This document shows, piece by piece, positions 25,178 to 32,308 of a stretch of DNA of 53,678 nt; position 1 is the stretch's first letter; each line of letters opens with the position of its first letter. A model generated the notes under the pieces. The model did not search any database. It was given only the letters and a program-made list of their open reading frames with translations, and was not told where the DNA came from. This DNA is from CAZJDV01 sp964544865. Its GTDB lineage: Bacteria > Chloroflexota > Dehalococcoidia > Lucifugimonadales > CAJWER01. The DNA lies in contig CAZJDV010000008.1 in NCBI GenBank assembly GCA_964544865.1, forward strand, positions 1 through 53,678, in the 5' to 3' direction. A program made the translations under genes and the position numbers.

Positions 25178-26452
25178 ATGATCGACCAGGTATCTATTCA
25201 TATAATCAGTGGGAAAGGCGGTAACGGAGTTGTTAGTGGAAGGCGTGAGAAATATGAGCCGCTTGGTGGTCCGGATGGAGGGGATGGGGGTGATGGGGGA
25301 GGTGTCTTTGCCATATGTGATGAGAATACAAATACGCTGCTTGGGTTCAGGTATGCAAGGATATTCCGTGCGGAAAATGGAGGGAGTGGCGCGGGTGGTC
25401 GGAAACACGGTAGGAACGGAAAGGACGTGGAGTTCAGAGTCCCTGTAGGAACACAGATCTGGATTGGCGGTGAAGAGCAAGTGCGCCTGGCGGACCTAAC
25501 GGTTACCGGAGAGAGGGTGGTCGTCGCGGTAGGTGGGAGGGGAGGAAGAGGAAATGCAAGGTTTGCGACGCCTGTTAATCAGTTTCCACTTCTTGCGGAG
25601 GAGGGCGATCCGGGCCAGGACTTCGAGGCCCAATTAGAGCTGAAGCTTCTGGCAGATATCGGGATCATAGGCGCGCCGAATGCGGGTAAGTCCAGTCTGC
25701 TCATGGCTCTCACGGCAGCCAAGCCCAAGGTTGCCCCCTACCCATTCACCACTATCGAACCTGTGCTTGGAGTGGGGGCGCGCCACAACAAGACCTTTGT
25801 GCTGGTCGATATCCCAGGCCTGATAGAGGGCGCTCATGAGGGCGTGGGTCTGGGTGGCGACTTCCTGCGGCACATTGAACGCACGAGGTTGTTGGTGCAC
25901 GTCATAGATGGGTCGGAGGAGGACCCTGGCGGGCGGTATCATCAGATCAGGCAGGAGATGGGGCTCTTCAATGATAAGCTGTTGGATAAGCCCGAGATCG
26001 TCGCGTTCAATAAGATGGATATCGATGGTGTCGGGGAAAGATTCGAGGAGATTCAAGAGGAGCTTCAAGGCAGCGCGGTCGCGTCAGTCTGTATCTCCGC
26101 GGCCGCTCGGACTGGCCTTGAGTCGCTCATCAACCATATCACCTCGCTGCTTGACGAAATCCAGGTAAGCGAGGGAGATACAACTGAGGCCGTGCAGCAG
26201 GACGACGTCCCGGTTATCAGACCGGCCAGCGACGCACCGCAGGATATCGTGCGGCGAGTCGGGAAGAGGTTTATAGTCAAGTCGCGTGCCGCCAACCGGC
26301 TGGCGGCGATGGTCGACGAGAACAACTGGGACGCTAGAATCCAGCTTTATGAGCAGCTCAGGCGGCTGGGTGTAATAGCAGCACTTGAGAAGGCGGGCAT
26401 CAGATCGGGCCAGGTGTTTCAAGTCGGCGGGTTGGACTGGAAGTGGGAGTAG
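25178..26452 (+). CDS. obg: GTPase Obg/CgtA
   Basis: A 424-residue Obg GTPase. The N-terminal glycine-rich Obg domain includes HIISGKGGNGVVSGRREKY and the GGDGGDGGGV run. The G domain has G1 GAPNAGKSSL (about residue 165), the TT of YPFTTIEPVLG, G3 VDIPGLIEGAH and G4 NKMD. The C-terminal OCT domain (RFIVKSRAANRLAAMVDENN ... GGLDWKWE) is present. Obg acts in 50S assembly and stress control. ATG 25178 is chosen; no clear Shine-Dalgarno precedes it because the upstream DNA is the AT-rich end of oriC. The first ~100 codons use noticeably more A/T-ending codons than neighbours. Confidence 0.95.
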   Translation: MIDQVSIHIISGKGGNGVVSGRREKYEPLGGPDGGDGGDGGGVFAICDENTNTLLGFRYARIFRAENGGSGAGGRKHGRNGKDVEFRVPVGTQIWIGGEEQVRLADLTVTGERVVVAVGGRGGRGNARFATPVNQFPLLAEEGDPGQDFEAQLELKLLADIGIIGAPNAGKSSLLMALTAAKPKVAPYPFTTIEPVLGVGARHNKTFVLVDIPGLIEGAHEGVGLGGDFLRHIERTRLLVHVIDGSEEDPGGRYHQIRQEMGLFNDKLLDKPEIVAFNKMDIDGVGERFEEIQEELQGSAVASVCISAAARTGLESLINHITSLLDEIQVSEGDTTEAVQQDDVPVIRPASDAPQDIVRRVGKRFIVKSRAANRLAAMVDENNWDARIQLYEQLRRLGVIAALEKAGIRSGQVFQVGGLDWKWE

Positions 26453-26453
26453 C

Positions 26454-27080
26454 GTGAGGCTGGGTGTATTCGGCGGCACGTTCGACCCTATCCACATCGG
26501 TCACCTTGTCGCGGCCGAGGGAGCGCGCACGTGCATAGGCCTGGACCGGATAGTGTTTATCCCCGCCGGGCGGCCGTGGTTCAAGGTGGATAGAGATATA
26601 ACCGCCGGCCACCATCGTCTGAACATGGCCAGGGCCGCAATTGCTGCGGACCCTTACTTCGAGGTCTCAGACGTGGAGCTGGCGAGATCGGGGCCCACTT
26701 ACACCGCCGACACCCTCGCACAGTTGAAATCAAGCCTCGGCGGCAAGGCGGACCTCTTTCTGATCGTCGGCCTCGACGCCCTGGGCGAGGTGGGCCGCTG
26801 GCATGAGCCGCGACGTGTCCTGGATCTGGCTACCGTGGTTGGCGTCACCCGCCCGGGAGCCGAGGAGCTCCCGCGCCAGCCTCTGGAGGGCCTCCGGCCA
26901 GGCGCGGCGGACTCGGTGATGGTGGTGAGCGTGCCGCCGGTGGGAATCAGCAGCACGGATATCAGGTGGAGGGTGCGCCGCGGCGTCTCCATCAAGTACC
27001 TTGTGCCCGAGGTCGTAGAGACGTACATCCGGACCCACCGCCTGTACGCTAGCGCTGAGGAGACGACGCAGGATGGCTGA
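26454..27080 (+). CDS. nadD: Nicotinate-nucleotide adenylyltransferase
   Basis: A 208-residue NadD with the nucleotidyltransferase signature GVFGGTFDPIHIGHLV at the N-terminus and GISSTDIRWRVRRG near the C-terminus (the ISSTxxR motif). It makes deamido-NAD from nicotinate mononucleotide and ATP. GTG 26454, one base after the obg stop and behind GGGAG, starts the conserved motif. It overlaps pyrE by eight bases, so obg-nadD-pyrE are one transcriptional unit. Confidence 0.94.
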   Translation: MRLGVFGGTFDPIHIGHLVAAEGARTCIGLDRIVFIPAGRPWFKVDRDITAGHHRLNMARAAIAADPYFEVSDVELARSGPTYTADTLAQLKSSLGGKADLFLIVGLDALGEVGRWHEPRRVLDLATVVGVTRPGAEELPRQPLEGLRPGAADSVMVVSVPPVGISSTDIRWRVRRGVSIKYLVPEVVETYIRTHRLYASAEETTQDG

Positions 27081-27663
27081 TACACAGATGTCCGCCGACA
27101 TCGCCCGGCACGCCCGGTCGATCCTTGAGCTGTCCGAGAGAGTGGGGGCCCTATCGTTCGGCGAGTTCAAGCTCTCATCGGGCATGACCAACAACTACTA
27201 CTTCGATGGCCGCCTGGTGACGCTGGACCCCGAGGGCGCCTACCTCGTCGCCAGGGCGTTCCTCCCGCTTGTCCACGAGTGCGGGGCGGATTCCGTGGCC
27301 GGCCCCGCCCTGGCGGCCGTCCCAATGGTGTCCGCTATCGCGCTGATGAGCCACACCGAGGGCCACCCAGTCAACGCCCTGATCGTCCGCCAGGACGCAA
27401 AAGGGCACGGCGCGAAGCGCGCAATCGAGGGGAGTGTCAGGAAGGGCGCCCGGGTGGTGGTGGTGGACGACACGTGCAGCACCGGGGGAAGCCTGTTACA
27501 CGCCATCGATTCGGTGGAGGCGGCGGGTTGCGAGGTGGTCAGGGTTATCTGTATCCTCGACCGGAGATTGGGAGGCAGCGACACGATAAAGCAGCGGGGC
27601 TACGACTTCACCGCCCTCCTGGACGCGAACGACCAAGGCGAGATCGCGCCGTCGGCCGGCTAA
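27073..27663 (+). CDS. pyrE: Orotate phosphoribosyltransferase
   Basis: A 196-residue OPRTase. FGEFKLSSGMTNNYYFDGR binds orotate, VRQDAKGHGAKR is the flexible catalytic loop, and VVVVDDTCSTGGSLLHAI is the PRPP-binding motif. It converts orotate and PRPP to OMP. It sits away from the PyrR-controlled operon, behind nadD, and overlaps it by eight bases; no PyrR-binding element is visible near it. pyrD and pyrF are not in this window. Confidence 0.94.
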   Translation: MADTQMSADIARHARSILELSERVGALSFGEFKLSSGMTNNYYFDGRLVTLDPEGAYLVARAFLPLVHECGADSVAGPALAAVPMVSAIALMSHTEGHPVNALIVRQDAKGHGAKRAIEGSVRKGARVVVVDDTCSTGGSLLHAIDSVEAAGCEVVRVICILDRRLGGSDTIKQRGYDFTALLDANDQGEIAPSAG

Positions 27664-27729
27664 CGATCCGCATGCCGGTCCGGCCCGCTGCGATTTCCAG
27701 AGGAATTTTCGACGATGGGATCATAGAAC

Positions 27730-28374
27730 ATGAAACTCGTTTTCGTGCGCCACGCGGAGACTACGGCGAACGCGGAGGGCCGGCTGCAAGGGCACGCCGA
27801 CTATGAGCTTTCGCCCGCGGGCTGGGCCCAGGTGGCGAGGCTTCACGAGCGTCTTGAGCGGGAGGGCTTCAGGCCCACTCACGCGTACTCCAGCCCTCTC
27901 AGGAGGTGCGCCCAGACGGTCGGCGTCCTTGCGGGCTCCTGGCCCGTGGAGGTCAGCTATTGGGACGACCTGAAGGAGTACGATGTCGGCATCGTCTCCG
28001 GCATGACCTGGGACGAGATCGCCGCGAGGCATCCGGCCATCGACAGGGAGCTTGAGGAGTCGAGGCAGCTCGCGGGGGTCGAGGGCGCCGAGTCACTGGC
28101 CGGCCGACGGGCCCGCGGGCAGCGAGTCGTCGATGCGCTGCTCGGCCGCCACGCCGACGGTGACACGGTGGTGGCCGTCACCCACGGCGGCATCCTCCAA
28201 CAGATCCTTGCCGCGCTGATGGGCACGGACCGCACGTGGGGCATGTCGATCCACAACACGGCGCGCTACGAATTCGACATCGACCTGGAGCGGTGGAGAA
28301 TGGACGGCGAGGGCCTGCTGAGCACCGCCTTCTGGCGCATCGAGCGCTTCAACGACGCCTTCCACCTGGACTAG
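27730..28374 (+). CDS. Histidine phosphatase (phosphoglycerate mutase-like)
   Basis: A 214-residue member of the histidine phosphatase superfamily. The catalytic histidine is in KLVFVRHAETTANAEGRLQG, the YSSPLRRCAQT and DDLKEYDVGIVSGM motifs follow, and the second histidine is in VAVTHGGILQQ. The family ranges from cofactor-dependent mutases to broad phosphatases such as CobC or PhoE; the substrate cannot be fixed. It lies 66 bases after pyrE on the same strand. Confidence 0.88.
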   Translation: MKLVFVRHAETTANAEGRLQGHADYELSPAGWAQVARLHERLEREGFRPTHAYSSPLRRCAQTVGVLAGSWPVEVSYWDDLKEYDVGIVSGMTWDEIAARHPAIDRELEESRQLAGVEGAESLAGRRARGQRVVDALLGRHADGDTVVAVTHGGILQQILAALMGTDRTWGMSIHNTARYEFDIDLERWRMDGEGLLSTAFWRIERFNDAFHLD

Positions 28375-28459
28375 ACGCCCCCATCGCCGGCCCGTGTCCG
28401 CAACCCGCTCGCTGTGCGGCCGCGATCGACGGCCCCCGGATAGGGCTATCGCCCGATGT

Positions 28460-28486
28460 GGTCACGGGTCTATAATTCCCGTGACC
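28460..28486 (+). promoter_or_regulatory. Perfect palindrome enclosing a TATAAT -10 box
   Basis: GGTCACGGG (28460-28468) and CCCGTGACC (28478-28486) are exact inverted repeats. The 9-base spacer is TCTATAATT, containing TATAAT (28471-28476). The start codon of the class IV aminotransferase is 36 bases past the -10. No good -35 is present, so transcription may need an activator or be controlled by a dimeric repressor bound across the -10. Confidence 0.65.
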
Positions 28487-28511
28487 GAATCCGATGGCGC
28501 GGGAGAGAGCG

Positions 28512-29414
28512 ATGGCCGACTACGTTGCATACTACAACGGCGAGTGGATGCCCTACGACGAGGTCAGGATCCACCCTCAGGACCGCGGATTCACCGTGGG
28601 CGACGTCGTGTTCGATGTAGAGCGTACCTTTGACGGGAAGAGCTTTCGGATGAAGCAGCACATCGATCGGCTCTACCGCTCCATCAAGTACGTTCGCATC
28701 GACCCGGGGCTGACCTCGGATGAGATGATCGGCATCTCGGAGGAGGCGATCAGGCGGAACGAGCATCTCAGGGCCGAAGTTGGGGACTTCCGGATCAACC
28801 AGTGGGTGACGCGCGGGATCGCCTCGGCGGAATCCTCGGAGGACCGGGCGACGGTGTGCGTCAACGTCCTTCCCCTCGACTTCACCCGGTACGCGCGGTC
28901 CTATGAGAGCGGCCAGCACGGCGTCATCACACAGACGCGAAGCTATCCGCCGGGGGCTCTGGATCCCAAGATCAAACACCACAACCGGATGAACTTCAAC
29001 CTGGCCGCTCTGGAGGCGAACGACGCGGACCCGGGCGCCTGGGCGCTGTTGATGGACACGGAAGGCAATCTCTCGGAGGGTACCGGTTACAACTACTTCC
29101 TCGTGACCGATGGAGTGATTCGCACGGCGACGGACAAGGCGGTCTTGCAGGGTGTCTCGCGAGGGATGGTGTTCGATCTCGCTGACCAGCTTGGCATCCC
29201 GTGCGTCGAAGAAGACCTCCAGCCCTACGATCTCTATACCGCGGACGAGGCGTTCTTCGCCTCCACCAGCTATTGCGTGCTGCCGATGACCCGGGCGGAC
29301 AAGAGGGACATCGGCGACGGCAGGCCGGGCCCGATCACGCTGCAGCTACTGGCGGCCTGGAGCGAGGCGGTCGGCCTGGATATCGTCGACCAGGCGCTGA
29401 GGTTCGGCCTGTAG
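28512..29414 (+). CDS. Class IV PLP-dependent aminotransferase (BCAT/D-AAT-like)
   Basis: A 300-residue fold-type IV transaminase. The N-terminal GEWMPYDEVRIHPQDRGFTV is typical, the PLP lysine is in LDPKIKHHNRMN (second Lys), and the phosphate-binding EGNLSEGTGYNYFLV is intact. Family members transfer amino groups to branched-chain oxo acids or D-amino acids. ATG 28512 has GGGAG upstream and is better than the ATG at 28494. The arginine and hydrophobic determinants that separate BCAT from D-AAT are not clear enough to decide. A perfect palindrome overlaps its -10, suggesting dedicated control. Confidence 0.88.
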   Translation: MADYVAYYNGEWMPYDEVRIHPQDRGFTVGDVVFDVERTFDGKSFRMKQHIDRLYRSIKYVRIDPGLTSDEMIGISEEAIRRNEHLRAEVGDFRINQWVTRGIASAESSEDRATVCVNVLPLDFTRYARSYESGQHGVITQTRSYPPGALDPKIKHHNRMNFNLAALEANDADPGAWALLMDTEGNLSEGTGYNYFLVTDGVIRTATDKAVLQGVSRGMVFDLADQLGIPCVEEDLQPYDLYTADEAFFASTSYCVLPMTRADKRDIGDGRPGPITLQLLAAWSEAVGLDIVDQALRFGL

Positions 29415-29472
29415 GCCCATCTATCCGGCCGCAGCGATTCCGTAGGAGACCCGTAGCCAGCCAGGCCGGCGC

Positions 29473-30624
29473 ATGACAATGACACAGGACAACAAGCGCA
29501 AACGGCTCGCCCTGGTGGGGATCACCACGGCGCTGGTTATCGGCGTGCTGTTCGTGGCGAGGGGCGCCCTGTTCCCGTTCGTGCTCAGCGGCGTGATCGC
29601 CTATCTGCTCTACCCCGTCGTGAGGACTCTGGAGTCATGGATGCCGTGGCGGAACCGCTGGCGCATGGCCAGCCGGGTCGCGTCCGTTCTCCTTATATAT
29701 GTCGTGTCAATCGCCGTGCTCGCCGGAGCACTGGCCATCATCGTCCCTCCCGTATTCAGGCAGTCCACCGAGTTCGTCGACGCCCTTCCGGAGCTATTCG
29801 ACCGCGCGAGGGCGACCGTCGAGGGGTGGAGCGACGAGTACACCGCCCGGGTGCCGGAGGGCGTGAGGGAGCAGATAGAGAAATCGCTGGAAAGCAGCGG
29901 CGCTATCCTCATCGGTGCGTCCCGGGCCGTCCTCACCAGGACGGTTGGGGCCGCGTCCAACGTGCTGACGGCGGTAATCGGCCTCGCCGTGGTGCCATTC
30001 ATGGTGTTCTACCTGCTGAAGGACCGGGGGGCGTCGGTGGACGGTTTCTACTCGCTCCTGCCGTCGGACGCCCGGCGGCACGCGCGAAACGTCCTGGCGA
30101 TCGCCAACCAGGTGCTCGGCGCCTACGTCAGGGGCCAGCTCATCCTGGCCTTCGTCGTGGGAATCGTCGTGTTCGTGGGCCTATTCGCGTTGGGAATCAG
30201 GTTCTCGGTGCTGCTAGGCTTTGTCGCGGGGGTTTTCGAGCTCGTGCCGGTGATCGGGCCGTTGCTGGGCGCCATCCCCGGTGTGCTGGTGACGCTGGCG
30301 ACATCGCCGGGCGACCTGGTCTGGGTGGTCCTTCTGTACGCCGGCGTGCAGCTCGTGGAGAACGCGCTCCTGGTCCCGAGAATCCAGGGCAAGGCGGTGG
30401 ATATCCACCCCGCGATCATCATGGTGGCCCTGGTCCTGGGCAGTGAGGTGGCGGGGCTGTGGGGCGTGGTCGTGGCGGTGCCGCTGGCGGCGGTGGCGAG
30501 GGACGTGTTTAAGTACTTCAACCACGAGTGGAGCGCGGACGCCTCCCCATCCGAGGACAGTACGGAAGTGGAAACCGCCCCCGCTCCGGCCACGGAGCCC
30601 GAAGGCCCGCCGCCGCAGGGTTAG
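29473..30624 (+). CDS. AI-2E/PerM family transporter
   Basis: A 383-residue multi-span inner membrane protein. Hydrophobic segments begin at LVGITTALVIGVLFVARGAL, and the family core VIGLAVVPFMVFYLLKDRG and the LVPVIGPLLGAIPGVLVTL region are clear. The C-terminus is a hydrophilic, Pro/Glu-rich tail (about 35 residues). Members export autoinducer-2, indole or act as Na/H antiporters; substrate is not inferable. ATG 29473 or 29479 could be used. Confidence 0.86.
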   Translation: MTMTQDNKRKRLALVGITTALVIGVLFVARGALFPFVLSGVIAYLLYPVVRTLESWMPWRNRWRMASRVASVLLIYVVSIAVLAGALAIIVPPVFRQSTEFVDALPELFDRARATVEGWSDEYTARVPEGVREQIEKSLESSGAILIGASRAVLTRTVGAASNVLTAVIGLAVVPFMVFYLLKDRGASVDGFYSLLPSDARRHARNVLAIANQVLGAYVRGQLILAFVVGIVVFVGLFALGIRFSVLLGFVAGVFELVPVIGPLLGAIPGVLVTLATSPGDLVWVVLLYAGVQLVENALLVPRIQGKAVDIHPAIIMVALVLGSEVAGLWGVVVAVPLAAVARDVFKYFNHEWSADASPSEDSTEVETAPAPATEPEGPPPQG

Positions 30625-30701
30625 GCCGGGCGCGCGGCTCCTCGGTAGTGGCGACAGCCCAGACCAGGCGCTCGGCCGGACCTCAACTCCGGTGGGCCGT
30701 T

Positions 30702-31964
30702 CTACAGGTCTGTCGATTCCGCCTCGCGGAGTTCGCCCATCATCTCGATGGAGACAAGTTCAAGGTAGAGCCCTCGGATGAGCACATGCGGCTGCATCAA
30801 AGGATTGGCGAATCGAAATCGGTATCGATATCGCCTTCCAGACTTTTCAAGTACAGCCCCTCTTTCCAGATCGCAGAAGCGGTCAAGATGACGGGCGAAT
30901 GCCGGGATTTCGTACTGACGGCCCATAATCGGTGACATGGGTCTGCGAATGTCACCTGCCGAGAAATAGCCAAGATCATCAACCGGCGCTAGGGCGCACG
31001 CAAGCAACACTTCCTCGAAGAGGCTCTCTTGCCGTGGGCTGGATGTCGCGGCGTCATAGCCCACCATGATGCTACGCTGCGCGTGATGCCACGAGAACTG
31101 GATGGCTTCGCCAGCATCCTCGATCCGGATGTCCATTTGTCCATCGACCAATGCGGCGCGGCCGGAAGCCAGTCCCAGCAGATGCGTGTAATGCGGGAGC
31201 CCGTGCGATAGATAGGTGATAAATTCCGACGCGGAGTCTTCTATTCCCATGCCCAGTTGTGAAAGCCCTTTGTAGAGAATGTCGGCCAGCTCCGGCAGAG
31301 ACATTCTGGGCATTTGGACCTGCACCAAGCAGTTGTCAATCGACTGATGCTCTTTCAGAAGGCCGTCGACCGTATCGGCCACACCTACAAGCGCAATAGT
31401 CACGTTGACGGAATGGTCGGAGAGGGCCTTGATTGTATCGGCCATAAGCCGCGAGACGTTCTCATCCTGTAAGCGATCAAACTCGTCCATGACAAGCAGC
31501 AACGAAATCCCGAGGCGCTGCAGGGTATATCTGATGTCCTCAGGGCTCGGTTCTGGAGGGAGCAAGCTGTCGAGAGTATCGTCAGCCATGCGGCTGGGCG
31601 CCCCAAAACCAGCCATGGGGATCTGACGCGATAATTGTATCTCTCGCAACGTCTTCTGCCAGAGGCTTGCGAAGGAGTCTGCAGAGTCGCAGTTGACCCG
31701 TGATACAACTAGCCCAGTGACGCCGGCCAAGTTCAAGAACTGAGGCAGCACGTTGGCGAGAGAGGTCTTCCCCACACCTCGTTCCCCGAATAGCACCGCG
31801 TGCATGCCCCGCTGATTGACGGCGTCGGAGAGCTCCTGCAACTGTTGCTGGCGCCCAGCGAAGAGAGTAGTTTCATTTACGGGTGCAGCAGGACTGAAGA
31901 CAGTGCCTAGTCTCAGTGCAATCGCGGCTGATTCGCCCTCATTTGGTATCAACCGCCTGGCCAT
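30702..31964 (-). CDS. AAA+/STAND-like ATPase, unknown role
   Basis: A 420-residue protein. After a short N-terminus with LFAGRQQQLQELSDAV comes Walker A FGERGVGKTSLANVL (about residues 60-74) and Walker B SLLLVMDEFDRL, then a sensor-like stretch VTIALVGVADTVDGLL. This fits the AAA_16/Orc-type ATPases. The C-terminal ~130 residues have no recognised domain but could hold a winged helix. AGAGG precedes the ATG. Related ATPases work in partition, phage or defence loci, but no partner gene is next to it. Two copies of TACTGTTAA lie just upstream. Function unassigned. Confidence 0.75.
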   Translation of the reverse strand: MARRLIPNEGESAAIALRLGTVFSPAAPVNETTLFAGRQQQLQELSDAVNQRGMHAVLFGERGVGKTSLANVLPQFLNLAGVTGLVVSRVNCDSADSFASLWQKTLREIQLSRQIPMAGFGAPSRMADDTLDSLLPPEPSPEDIRYTLQRLGISLLLVMDEFDRLQDENVSRLMADTIKALSDHSVNVTIALVGVADTVDGLLKEHQSIDNCLVQVQMPRMSLPELADILYKGLSQLGMGIEDSASEFITYLSHGLPHYTHLLGLASGRAALVDGQMDIRIEDAGEAIQFSWHHAQRSIMVGYDAATSSPRQESLFEEVLLACALAPVDDLGYFSAGDIRRPMSPIMGRQYEIPAFARHLDRFCDLERGAVLEKSGRRYRYRFRFANPLMQPHVLIRGLYLELVSIEMMGELREAESTDL

Positions 31965-31974
31965 GGCGCCTCTC

Positions 31975-32004
31975 TACTGTTAACAACTCACCGAGTACTG
32001 TTAA
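31975..32004. repeat. Tandem TACTGTTAA repeats upstream of the AAA+ gene
   Basis: TACTGTTAA occurs at 31975-31983 and 31996-32004, 21 bases apart, two helical turns. They begin 11 bases upstream of the minus-strand ATPase start. The ~300 bases onward to the next gene are AT-richer than the rest of the window and hold no convincing gene. The repeats may be an operator for the ATPase or its DNA substrate. Confidence 0.55.
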
Positions 32005-32270
32005 TACAATGAGGAATGCATATAATAACATAGCGGCTTCATGCAATTGAGAGGAGTATGCCCCATGCTGATGGCTGACTGGCAGCGATTAGGCACTGGA
32101 AATAAGGGGCTAGTGATAATTTACGCAACAACGCCCCGGCACTTCGCCCTGTTAGGCACCGTCAATGACACACGAGCCGGTGGCCGGTGGCCAATCCGCG
32201 ATACATTCCTGCTACGTAGATATTCCTTAGAGGCAGTCTATTCCGTACAAGAGCCCCCGCCTCAACGTGA

Positions 32271-32299
32271 TTGCCCCCTTGCCGCCCCGCGGATAGAAT
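32271..32299 (+). promoter_or_regulatory. Promoter implying a leaderless mRNA for the giant membrane protein
   Basis: TTGCCC (32271-32276), a 17-base spacer and TAGAAT (32294-32299) form a reasonable sigma-70-type promoter. The ATG at 32309 lies only nine bases after the -10, so transcription would start at or next to the start codon. No Shine-Dalgarno is present. Confidence 0.5.
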
Positions 32300-32308
32300 G
32301 GTCTGGAT

